From positions 1 to 54,617 of the forward strand of contig JADGAT010000027.1 in assembly GCA_015231885.1 (NCBI GenBank): DNA of 54,617 nt, given 5' to 3'. Position numbers and translations under genes: made by a program. Below, one piece after another: positions 42,592-50,639 of the stretch. Positions within the stretch are counted from its first letter, which is position 1, and each line of letters opens with the position of its first letter. The stretch is from SAR324 cluster bacterium (GTDB lineage: Bacteria > SAR324 > NAC60-12). The notes below the pieces were generated by a model. That model saw only the letters and a list, made by a program, of their open reading frames with translations. It did not search any database and was not told the DNA's origin.

Positions 42592-43710
42592 GTGACACAA
42601 GTGAATGGTCTGAATAAAATCATATTGATCCTGTTTTTCTGGAGTTTGCTGATTGTTCCTGTACTGGGCCAGACTCCGGTATCACCAGCAGCAACAAGCC
42701 CTTCTTCTATAACCAAATCATCCCAGACAGTACCTGCCGCAGGACAAACTGCACCCTCCAGCTCAGTAACGCCAGGTACGGATTCTTTTAACCATTCCCT
42801 GGAAACAGATCAATCATCCAATTCTACAATCCAAACCAAATCCCAGGCCCTTAAAAAAGGACAGGAAACGCTGCTAACTACTATTTCTGAAAGCAAACCC
42901 CAGGTAGAGTGGTCCTTAACGATTGGGAAAATTGTCTGGAGTATTATTTTTATTTTTATTTCCTATTACCTCATCAAATACACCACTCAGATCCTGGAAA
43001 CAATTTCGGAGCGCTGGGAGAACACACGGCTGACCATTAAGCGATTGATTCCTTTTGTCCGAATTTTTCAATGGATTTTTGCGACGTATCTCGTGATTGT
43101 CGGTGTGCTATCTCCACCCATGGAAACACTGCTCGCTTTAACAGCTTCAGCAGGATTAGCCTTGGGATTTGCCTCTCAGGACATTCTCAAAAATATTTTT
43201 GGAGGCATTATGATTTTAATGGATCGTCCTTTTCAAACTGGAGATAAAATCCAAGTGAAGGATCATTATGGAGAGGTGGTGCAAATTGGTCTACGGACCG
43301 TTCGTATTGTCACACCAGATGATTCACTGGTATCCATTCCTAACAGTGATTTAGTCAATCAAGCCGTCTCAAATGCCAATAATGGGGCCTCCAATTGTCA
43401 AGTGGTGGCAGAATTCTATTTGCCTCTCCATATTGACCTGATCCGTGTGAAAAAGATTGCCCACCGGGCAGCCGTCGTATCACAGTATGTCTATTTGAAC
43501 AAACCCATTGTCATTATCTTCAAGAATGAAATCCATCAGGGGAAATCTCTCATCAAGATGCGAGTGAAAGCCTATGTCTTGGACATACGGTTTGAATTTG
43601 CCTTTGCCAGTGAAATAACAGAAATTGTGTTGCAGGAATTGTTCAAGCGCGCATTGATATCCTCTCAAGAGTTGGATTCTTCACCATTACCTTCTCCTAT
43701 TCCCGCTTAA
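42592..43710 (+). CDS. Mechanosensitive channel, MscS family
   Basis: A 372-aa protein. It has a signal peptide (LNKIILILFFWSLLIVPVLG), a Ser/Thr/Pro-rich periplasmic linker (about 25-85), two membrane helices (about 107-130 and 150-170) and the pore helix ASAGLALGFASQDILKNIFGG (about 182-202). The MscS beta domain follows (DRPFQTGDKIQVKDHYGEVVQIGLRTVRIVTPDDSLVSIPNSDLVNQAV), then an alpha/beta C-terminus. The start is GTG 42592. It would open under membrane tension to release osmolytes, such as sugars made by the upstream cluster. The 1017-aa gene follows by 27 bp. Confidence 0.92.
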   Translation: MTQVNGLNKIILILFFWSLLIVPVLGQTPVSPAATSPSSITKSSQTVPAAGQTAPSSSVTPGTDSFNHSLETDQSSNSTIQTKSQALKKGQETLLTTISESKPQVEWSLTIGKIVWSIIFIFISYYLIKYTTQILETISERWENTRLTIKRLIPFVRIFQWIFATYLVIVGVLSPPMETLLALTASAGLALGFASQDILKNIFGGIMILMDRPFQTGDKIQVKDHYGEVVQIGLRTVRIVTPDDSLVSIPNSDLVNQAVSNANNGASNCQVVAEFYLPLHIDLIRVKKIAHRAAVVSQYVYLNKPIVIIFKNEIHQGKSLIKMRVKAYVLDIRFEFAFASEITEIVLQELFKRALISSQELDSSPLPSPIPA

Positions 43711-43737
43711 TTTTCTCGACTCTGCAAGTGAAGTCCA

Positions 43738-46700
43738 ATGGAAATTCACCATCAACCTCAATTGATCCTTGACGCCCTATTCGAGTCTGCCCAAAGCTAT
43801 TCAAATCAAATTTGTTCTCAATGGAGATCGCAGCATCAAGAACATTTGGATTATTTTGAAGATCAGCTCCAGCAAGCCTGCTCATCCATGGAATCTCAGC
43901 AAATGGACTCTTCTTTTTTATTGGAGGTTTGTCAAATGAGAGGAGCGTATTCCAATGAATTGATCAATTGGATCGAATCCCTGGACTATATAACCACAAC
44001 CGATATGGTTGCTGAAAACGGCAAAAAGCAGATCAATCAAACAATTCAAGCCTTTCCCCGTACTGTCGATATCCCTTATGAAGAATCCTTTTGGTTACCG
44101 CATCCAGAGGATTCTATGCGTATTCAACAATGGAAACGCCTTCAAACGATCAAGCAGCGAATCAAAAAAACGGGACGATTGATCAGTAATTGGTTCAGAA
44201 CAAAACCATTGATGCTCCAGCCCTTATCACACCGTTTTTCTTTTAAGTTGTTCTGTGGAGTTTATCTCACTGTGCCTCTGGAACAATTTCTTGCAAAAGA
44301 GCGCTCTGAATATTTGATGATGATCATTCAGCAGCTGGATCATCTCCATAAATTGACTCAACAACTCAATAGCCGTTTCTTATTTTTTGACCATTGGACT
44401 CCCGTATGGGAACAACAGCAATTCAATCTCATTGAAACAGCAATTCAAGAAAATTCTGCGTCCTGGGAAATCCTGACTTCACTCCGATCAGAACTTGATG
44501 GTTATGCAAAACAGCATGAATTACGCTTTCAGCAGTGGAAGCAGGACACGGCACAGGAATTTCTCCGTCAATGGAATTTTGCGGGGACCTTTATTTTGCC
44601 ATCTCATCATTTTGGCATCAAACAGCTCAAGAACCTGAACGATTTGCAAAAAAAGCAGTGTAATGAAGAAAAAGCTAGTTGGCAAAACCACTTTAAGGGT
44701 GAAATCAAAGACTGGACACATGATTTATCCTTGAACCGTATTCAACTCACAGGGGGGATCGCCTATTATCAAGCAAAATTTCATATCGAGGATAAGATTC
44801 TTGTTCATTTGGATACCGCATTCCTGGAGGCTATTCAAACTCTGCAAAATTCTGTTGAACATTTTCAGCAGGCCGGCAGCGAAGCCGAACGTACCCTCAA
44901 ACATAAGCTGCTCACAGAAACCCACACGTTATTAACAACCTTGCGTAACACAATCCTTCCCGACATCATTGATGCACTTACGGAAATCCAGTTCGATCAG
45001 GTTGCTTTGAAGTACCAGGAATACATTCAGCAGACCGTGAACCATTTGCCTGAAAAACATATTGTCTTTCAAAAACGAGATACGACCTCCATCCCCCCGC
45101 AATCAGAAATCCAGGAGATTCCCATCAAAGATCTGTTTGAAGAATACATTTTTCACAACCTGACCAAACAGCTTCAAACCTCTCAAATTGACTTACAGCA
45201 AGATCTACTGTCCATGATTTATGGCGTTGCTGAAATCGATCAAATTGTTGAATTTAACCTGGAGGCGGCACTCACACTTTTGGAAGAAGAAGATAACGTG
45301 ACCCGGGAAGTTCAGCAAGCCGCTCAGGAAGGGCTGGAACGGGTGGTTGGGAAAATCCAGGATTATCAAGAACAACTCCGGAACATTCAAGCTCAAGCCA
45401 ATCGTAACTTATTGAACACGACCTGGACTTTTACTACCTCTATTCAGGAACTGTTAAATTCTGAAAAACTCATTGCGCTCAAGCTAAAACTGGCCAGTGC
45501 AAAAGCAAAAGAACAAGTTGTTCAAGCACGCCAGCAAATTTGGGATTCTGCACGAAATCTACTGCCTCGTTTCTGGAAATGGCAGATCAAACAAATTTCA
45601 GAATGGAACCAGCGTTACCTGCAAATCCGTCAAATGACCGGTTTGGCTTCTATATCCGATGATGCACCAGAACGTCTCAATCAGTTCTTGCAGGAATCTC
45701 AGCAGCGTATTGATGCACTGCCCTTTATCTACCGTCGGCTCTTCTCGGTCACTCCGCTCGAAGATGATCGTTTTTTCCTGGGAAGAAATGAAGAAATGTC
45801 CATGCTGCGTAAAGAATTTGAAAATTGGCAGCAGGATAAATACACCGTCACCGCCATTATTGGAGAAAGGGGAAGCGGACATACCACGCTGCTTAATATG
45901 GCAGAAAAGCGCATTTTTAAAGATCATCGCCAGCATCGTATTGATTTCAATAAGAGTGTCATCCATCCCAAACAATTTTTCAACCATTTTCAGAATGTAT
46001 TGCCAGACACGGTTCCTACGAATTTTAAAGAGTTGGAGGACACCTTGCTCAATTTATCTGAGCCTCAAATTTATCTTGTGGAAAATCTACAATACTTATT
46101 TTTTAAAACGGTGGATGGATTTGACTTATTGGAACAATTTTTATTGGTAATTTCTCACACTCATAAAAAAGTGTATTGGGTTGTGACCTGCAAGCAATAC
46201 TCATGGAATTATTTGGAAAAAGCCATGGGTCTGCAAAAGTACTTTTCCCGTATCATTCCTTTGAAAGGTATCAAACAGGAAGATCTGGAAAATGCTCTGC
46301 TCAAACGACATCGTGCAACGGGATATCGACTTCTTTTTGAGATCCCAAAAAAAATAGTTGATAATCGGCAGTTCAAAAAACTGGAATCTGTAAAAGAGCA
46401 GCAGGCATTTGTCCAAAACCTTTTTTTTGAACAGTTGCAAAATTTTGCTTCTGGCAACATTGCCGTGGCCATCCTGTTCTGGTTGAGAAGCATCATCAAA
46501 ATTGAGAACTATGATTTGATTTTGAATCCGGTTATTGATCTGGAAACTTTGTTCCTCCATCAATTGTCCACTGAAGAAGTGTTCACTCTCGGATGCATGG
46601 TTCAGCACGATCATTTGAATCCACAGCAGCACTCCATTATTTTCCGCCAGAACTTGCACCAAAGCACCTTATTCTTCAATCAGCTATCGTCTAAAGGATT

Positions 46701-46791
46701 CATTATTAAAACGCCAAGCGGTTATCAAATTCATCCTTTTCTTTATCGTCCGATCGTTCAGGCACTCAAACGGAAAAATATTTTGCATTGA
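43738..46791 (+). CDS. 1017-aa coiled-coil protein with degenerate P-loop domain
   Basis: I do not recognise this family. The N-terminal 650 residues are Gln/Glu/Leu-rich helices and coiled coils with no signal peptide. The C-terminal part resembles an AAA/ORC-type ATPase: FFLGRNEEMSMLRKEF at about 678, then GERGSGHTT at 709-717, where His stands for the Walker A Lys. The Walker B position reads IYLVENLQYLF (about 777-787), with E-N in place of D-E. A winged-helix-like tail may follow (about 940-1017). ATP hydrolysis is therefore doubtful. It lies 27 bp after the MscS gene, which argues for a shared role at the membrane or in osmotic response. Confidence 0.7.
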   Translation: MEIHHQPQLILDALFESAQSYSNQICSQWRSQHQEHLDYFEDQLQQACSSMESQQMDSSFLLEVCQMRGAYSNELINWIESLDYITTTDMVAENGKKQINQTIQAFPRTVDIPYEESFWLPHPEDSMRIQQWKRLQTIKQRIKKTGRLISNWFRTKPLMLQPLSHRFSFKLFCGVYLTVPLEQFLAKERSEYLMMIIQQLDHLHKLTQQLNSRFLFFDHWTPVWEQQQFNLIETAIQENSASWEILTSLRSELDGYAKQHELRFQQWKQDTAQEFLRQWNFAGTFILPSHHFGIKQLKNLNDLQKKQCNEEKASWQNHFKGEIKDWTHDLSLNRIQLTGGIAYYQAKFHIEDKILVHLDTAFLEAIQTLQNSVEHFQQAGSEAERTLKHKLLTETHTLLTTLRNTILPDIIDALTEIQFDQVALKYQEYIQQTVNHLPEKHIVFQKRDTTSIPPQSEIQEIPIKDLFEEYIFHNLTKQLQTSQIDLQQDLLSMIYGVAEIDQIVEFNLEAALTLLEEEDNVTREVQQAAQEGLERVVGKIQDYQEQLRNIQAQANRNLLNTTWTFTTSIQELLNSEKLIALKLKLASAKAKEQVVQARQQIWDSARNLLPRFWKWQIKQISEWNQRYLQIRQMTGLASISDDAPERLNQFLQESQQRIDALPFIYRRLFSVTPLEDDRFFLGRNEEMSMLRKEFENWQQDKYTVTAIIGERGSGHTTLLNMAEKRIFKDHRQHRIDFNKSVIHPKQFFNHFQNVLPDTVPTNFKELEDTLLNLSEPQIYLVENLQYLFFKTVDGFDLLEQFLLVISHTHKKVYWVVTCKQYSWNYLEKAMGLQKYFSRIIPLKGIKQEDLENALLKRHRATGYRLLFEIPKKIVDNRQFKKLESVKEQQAFVQNLFFEQLQNFASGNIAVAILFWLRSIIKIENYDLILNPVIDLETLFLHQLSTEEVFTLGCMVQHDHLNPQQHSIIFRQNLHQSTLFFNQLSSKGFIIKTPSGYQIHPFLYRPIVQALKRKNILH

Positions 46792-46847
46792 AAAAGTGGC
46801 TGGATCAGGCATTTGTAGACAATGGTCCTGCACAAATTTGGAAATTA

Positions 46848-46934
46848 GGAAGGCGAAAATAATAACATGCTAAAGCAACGCAGAAGACTGCTGAAAAGAC
46901 CAGTAGATTTGGTACGTTATTGTTTGAGCATTCC
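46848..46934 (+). repeat. MITE-like repeat, copy 5 (internally deleted)
   Basis: An 87-bp copy keeping both termini but lacking about 70 bp of the middle, including the hairpin core. The join lies between CATGC and TAAAGC. It is flanked by TTA at 46845-46847 and 46935-46937, and the right flank is the TAA stop codon of the STAS gene on the opposite strand. Confidence 0.8.
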
Positions 46935-47288
46935 TTAAGATGCTGCTGGCGGGGCAAGATAGGAAATGGCTTTTTGTTCAGTGGAGTAGATAGGAATGAG
47001 CTTATCCAACCGGATGATTTCAGAGATAGTAACAATCCTCTTGTTCAATTGTGAAAGAGCAAATTTAATTCCTTTTTCTTTGAACATTTGAAAAAGCATA
47101 AGGAAGGTTCCAATGGCTGAAGAATCCAGATGTGTGGTATCTTTTAAATTGAGAACGATTGCTGTGCAACCTTCTTTTTTAGGCAATGCTGTGAGGTACA
47201 TTCCCAATTCAAATACGTCTTTACCAACTATTGCACCTTCGACAGTCACAATACAAATTTGTTTTTGAAGAGAATGGGCGATTTTCAT
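46935..47288 (-). CDS. STAS-domain protein 5
   Basis: A 117-aa STAS domain, MKIAHSLQKQICIVTVEGAIVGKDV at the start, with THLDSSAIGTFLMLF at the phosphosite (Ser kept; the following Gly is Ala). An upstream in-frame ATG at 47306 exists, but ATG 47288 matches the paralogues. It ends in a short Pro/Ala tail. Its stop codon abuts repeat copy 5. An AT-rich tract with a repeated AAATAAAATTT unit lies upstream. Confidence 0.87.
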   Translation of the reverse strand: MKIAHSLQKQICIVTVEGAIVGKDVFELGMYLTALPKKEGCTAIVLNLKDTTHLDSSAIGTFLMLFQMFKEKGIKFALSQLNKRIVTISEIIRLDKLIPIYSTEQKAISYLAPPAAS

Positions 47289-47399
47289 TATTTTGCGAAT
47301 GGTCATGATGGATATATTAAAAATGTTAACAGTTAATATATATCATTTTCAATGCAAAATCCATACTAAATAAATAAAATTTAAATAAAATTTAAATAA

Positions 47400-47906
47400 T
47401 TAGGAAGAAGGGGATGTCTTTCTCTCCAAGCTCATCTGCATGCCAAGCATTGTGTCTTCATCAAAAAGGAATCGAGCATCAAAATATATCCCTTCGAGCA
47501 TCCAGGGCACCCAGTATTGGTCATCTTCCCACATTTGATCATACGGAATTTTTTCAATGGTTGACCAAATAGGGATGGCTTCGCTGGTTTCTTGAGGAGT
47601 GCCTTCATAATCGGAAGCAGTGAAAACGTAACCATGGATGGAATGACCATCAATGAATTGAAAGCGCAGTTCACCACATTGAGTCAGGTTGAACGGGGTG
47701 ATGCACAATTCTTCCTGCACTTCTCGTACAGCACATTCGTACGGACTCTCCCCAGGTTCAAGGCGCCCACCCGGGCCATTGATTTTTCCTGCACCCAATC
47801 CTCGTTTTTTATGAATTAATAAGATGTTATTACCTTGAATAACAAACAGAAGGGTGGCATTTTCTTTAGGCTGCCAGGTATTCCAGTCAATATTTTCAAT
47901 TTTCAT
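47400..47906 (-). CDS. Nudix hydrolase, MTH1/NUDT1-like
   Basis: A 168-aa Nudix protein. The Nudix box GGRLEPGESPYECAVREVQEELCI is complete (G-x5-E-x7-R-E-x2-E-E-L-x-I). The flanking sequence resembles MTH1: KKRGLGAGKINGPGG before the box, and MWEDDQYWVPWMLEGIYFDARFLFDEDTML at the end, which matches the MTH1 purine-recognition loop. The likely role is hydrolysis of oxidised purine dNTPs. The frame extends upstream to 47984, but ATG 47906 (MKIENIDWNTWQP) gives the family-like start. It is divergent from the Sm-like gene. Confidence 0.88.
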   Translation of the reverse strand: MKIENIDWNTWQPKENATLLFVIQGNNILLIHKKRGLGAGKINGPGGRLEPGESPYECAVREVQEELCITPFNLTQCGELRFQFIDGHSIHGYVFTASDYEGTPQETSEAIPIWSTIEKIPYDQMWEDDQYWVPWMLEGIYFDARFLFDEDTMLGMQMSLERKTSPSS

Positions 47907-48007
47907 TCTTGCTTCTAATAAAGATCTTGATATCATGCCCCGATTGATTGAAACTACTTGCAGCAAAGTACAATAAAATTTCAAATAAAAGAATGGAGCA
48001 ACAAAAT

Positions 48008-48583
48008 ATGGGTTATTTATTGGGGTTGAAAGAGTACCTGAGCGATGGTTACAATTATTCTATCTTTCAGCAGGCTCTTGACTCAGCAGACATGTGGGCA
48101 TTGCATCTCCATGGAAATCGTGTGGTACAGGCAAAAATTGTGGAGGATTTGACTTATGATGTCAAGTTAGCTCTTGATAATAAAAAAACAGAGGAACTTT
48201 CCAAAATTCAGATCAAATGTCTATATCCCGTCAATTTAATGGAGCCAATCAAGGCGATGCTGACGATGAATGAGCAAGTACAGGCGATGGAGATAGAACC
48301 TATTGTGAAGCCACAGGATCGCTATGTCATTAAAAACAAGTCGTTGTTTCCTTTGATGAAGCAGCAGCAAAATGTTGTTTTGACATTGCTCGAAGGAGAG
48401 GTGCTGCATGGAATTGTGATAGGGTTCAGCCGATATGATCTGATGTTTCTTGTACAGGGGATTCCCATTGTTATTTTACGACACAGCATATATGACCTTC
48501 AAGACAGCAATGGCCGGAGTTTCCGTAAATCATTCCAGCAGGAACACAGGGACTGGGAAAAAAGTGAGTTGTTTTGCGAGTAA
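48008..48583 (+). CDS. Tandem Sm/Hfq-like protein
   Basis: A 191-aa protein that appears to contain two Sm-like beta segments. The first (about 28-75) is MWALHLHGNRVVQAKIVEDLTYDVKLALDN. The second (about 118-164) is VVLTLLEGEVLHGIVIGFSRYDLMFLVQ followed by ILRHSIYDL, which parallels the Hfq pattern of V-x-L-x-x-G-x-x-L-x-G-x-V-x-x-F-D-x-(Y/F) and Y-K-H-A-I-S. GGAG 9 bases upstream favours ATG 48008 over ATG 47993. True Hfq is about 80-100 aa with one Sm fold, so this would be a divergent duplicated relative. RNA binding is inferred. Confidence 0.6.
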   Translation: MGYLLGLKEYLSDGYNYSIFQQALDSADMWALHLHGNRVVQAKIVEDLTYDVKLALDNKKTEELSKIQIKCLYPVNLMEPIKAMLTMNEQVQAMEIEPIVKPQDRYVIKNKSLFPLMKQQQNVVLTLLEGEVLHGIVIGFSRYDLMFLVQGIPIVILRHSIYDLQDSNGRSFRKSFQQEHRDWEKSELFCE

Positions 48584-48658
48584 ATTGGTAAAATTATTGC
48601 ATGCATTGGACGGGTATTCACCCTTTACTTTTATATCTTTATCATTTTAGGAGTCCAA

Positions 48659-49027
48659 ATGTCTGATTTTTTTGAAAATTTAAATGAAGCTCGTCAATCT
48701 CGCAATGTTGGTAAGGTTTGTTTTCCTGTAATGCATGAGGGAAAACAGTACAATGCTCGTGGTTATTTAGCAGGAGAAATGCTGCTGGAAACAGATACTG
48801 GTTATTTATGGACAGATAATGCCACATGGACTGGATGTCTGCTGGGTAGCGATGATAAATCGGATTACCTTACTGACCAAAGTTTAACAAGCCGACCCAG
48901 TCTTGTTATTCCAGAATATAAAAGAAAAAGATTTGCCTTGCCGCAGAGTTCATCTGTTTTTGATACAATTTTCGGTTACATCAAGCCCAAGCATTTTGAG
49001 AGACCCACTCAGCAAGGAGCCTCCTAG
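48659..49027 (+). CDS. Hypothetical 122-aa protein
   Basis: I do not recognise this protein. It is soluble and beta-rich in appearance (VGKVCFPVMHEGKQYNARGYLAGEMLLETDTGYLWTDNATW), followed by a polar C-terminus with a basic stretch (EYKRKRF). AGGAG lies just upstream of ATG 48659. It is 75 bp downstream of the Sm-like gene on the same strand, and a shared transcript is likely. Confidence 0.7.
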   Translation: MSDFFENLNEARQSRNVGKVCFPVMHEGKQYNARGYLAGEMLLETDTGYLWTDNATWTGCLLGSDDKSDYLTDQSLTSRPSLVIPEYKRKRFALPQSSSVFDTIFGYIKPKHFERPTQQGAS

Positions 49028-49130
49028 TTGTGGATCCCCTGCACAATTCGGAACGACTATTTGAGGTTTTTTTCCTCTCATTCACTATCTGAATCAGAAA
49101 ATTCCTGAAATCACGATGTCACTTGAGGTA

Positions 49131-49395
49131 TCAAAAAATTATGGAGTTTTTGATCAGCGTTTGAATGAGAGGAAATACCACATCGCGTTTCCAAACCCCT
49201 ATCAAACTCTTCAGTCGCTTGAACACGATTATCACGTTTTTGGTAAAATGGGTGATGATTTCAATTTCAAATGACTTGTCTTTTTCCTCGTCTACGGTGT
49301 TGTCTTCAAAGGCACATACTCCAGTATGCACAATTGAAGACGCCTTGTAGCCAAGAAAAAATACTTCCTCATCTTTGTCAACATTATTTCTGCAC
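49131..49395 (-). pseudogene. C-terminal remnant of an unidentified gene
   Basis: Leftward from 49395 a frame stays open for about 85 codons, with composition typical of coding sequence (NVDKDEEVFFLGYKASSIV.., DEEKDKSFEIEIITHF, LKSLIGVWKRDVVFPL). No ATG start exists and only a GTG at 49331. The 5' end stops 12 bp from repeat copy 6, so a truncated gene is likely. I do not recognise the family. Confidence 0.4.
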
Positions 49396-49406
49396 GAACC
49401 CTAAGA

Positions 49407-49519
49407 TGCAGTATTTTCATCGAGATTCAAGGCGTTTTATCGGGCGCATGGCTTGGGATGTAATCGGTAACGCAACGCAGAAGATCGTAGAAAAAACCAG
49501 TAGATTTGGCAAGTTATTG
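49407..49519 (+). repeat. MITE-like repeat, copy 6 (both ends missing)
   Basis: 113 bp match the interior and right half of copy 4 (TTTTCATCGAGATTCAAGGC.. to AAGTTATTG), including the hairpin core in decayed form (CATGGCTTGGGATG). Neither terminus is intact. It lies in the 502-bp gap between the small orphan gene and the leftward kinase genes. Confidence 0.75.
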
Positions 49520-49529
49520 ATTTCGATTT

Positions 49530-50639
49530 TCATGATTTCGGTTCTTGTACTTTCTTTAAAATTATTTTGACTTCAGTACCATGATTCTTCTCGGCCTCTT
49601 TTTTTTCACGAGAAGACAACTCAATCTGCCCCCCATAGAGATTAATGAATTTTTTCACAAGCGGCATCCCAAAACCAGTTCCCACTTCTCCTGATGTTCC
49701 TGGACGATTTGTTGTTTTGTTCATTTCAAATAAATCATTGATTAATTTTTCAGACATTCCAATCCCATGGTCTTTAATCACGAAAGTGACCTCATTTTGG
49801 TCACAATGTGCCTGAGTTTTAATGCTGGAACCTGGAAACGAAAATTTAATCGCGTTGGTGAATATATTGTTGAGCACTGAATTTATCAATGAACTCTTAT
49901 CGGCCAGCACATAAATTTTCGGATCAATGTCCATCACATGCCTGATATCTTTTTCATGAAATTTATTATGCATCATGTCCATTGAATGTTGAACCATGGA
50001 CCGCAAGTGAAGAGGCTGCAGCTGCAACTTCTTTTTTCCCTCTTCCAGCGCTCTCATTTGGCGGACCAGATCTATGGTTTCTAGGCCCAGATCAGCTGCC
50101 TGCAGCATCAAATCTACTTGATTGATGAGCGTACTCGGATGTCGTTTACCCATCTCCAGAAAGGTTTTTATGACTCCCAAGGGGTTCGTTAAATCGTGAC
50201 ATAACACATGGAGTAATTCTTTTTGCTGATTACTTAAGTTTAAAATGGCTTCTTTGCTACGTTTTAATTCAAGGTGGTTATTCACTCTAGCCAGCATTTC
50301 TTCAGGATAAAAAGGTTTAGATATATAATCGACAGCCCCTAGTTTGAACCCTTGCACCACATCCACCAGTTCTATTTTTGCGGTCAGAAAGATGATCGGG
50401 ATTTCCCTGGTTTCCAGAGACTCTTTAAGGAGTTTACAAACTTCATAGCCATCCATCTCAGGCATCATGATATCCAATAAAATCAAATCTGGAAGAATTT
50501 TGGACGCTATTTTAAGAGCCATTTTCCCGTTGGTTGCGGCCACTACTTCATAATGATTATTTAAACATCCAACAACAACATCAATATTTTCCGGAATATC
50601 GTCTACCACAAGTACCGTTTGCTCTATCATCAGTTTCAT
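49530..50639 (-). CDS. Receiver-histidine kinase hybrid
   Basis: A 369-aa cytoplasmic protein. The receiver (about 7-125) has phospho-Asp about 56 in [11 protein letters not shown] and Lys in ISKPFYPEE. HisKA carries [19 protein letters not shown] (His about 149), and HATPase follows (about 235-365: [33 protein letters not shown]). Its start overlaps the stop of the 1224-aa kinase gene in an ATGA, so translation is coupled. It probably receives phosphate from that kinase's HPt domain. Its 3' end lies next to repeat copy 6. Confidence 0.92.
   Translation of the reverse strand: MKLMIEQTVLVVDDIPENIDVVVGCLNNHYEVVAATNGKMALKIASKILPDLILLDIMMPEMDGYEVCKLLKESLETREIPIIFLTAKIELVDVVQGFKLGAVDYISKPFYPEEMLARVNNHLELKRSKEAILNLSNQQKELLHVLCHDLTNPLGVIKTFLEMGKRHPSTLINQVDLMLQAADLGLETIDLVRQMRALEEGKKKLQLQPLHLRSMVQHSMDMMHNKFHEKDIRHVMDIDPKIYVLADKSSLINSVLNNIFTNAIKFSFPGSSIKTQAHCDQNEVTFVIKDHGIGMSEKLINDLFEMNKTTNRPGTSGEVGTGFGMPLVKKFINLYGGQIELSSREKKEAEKNHGTEVKIILKKVQEPKS

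Noticed and set aside
47370..47400. AAATAAAATTT tandem tract taken as a possible origin or repeat array
   Set aside because: Only two units in an AT-rich spacer; no DnaA-box cluster or further iterons.
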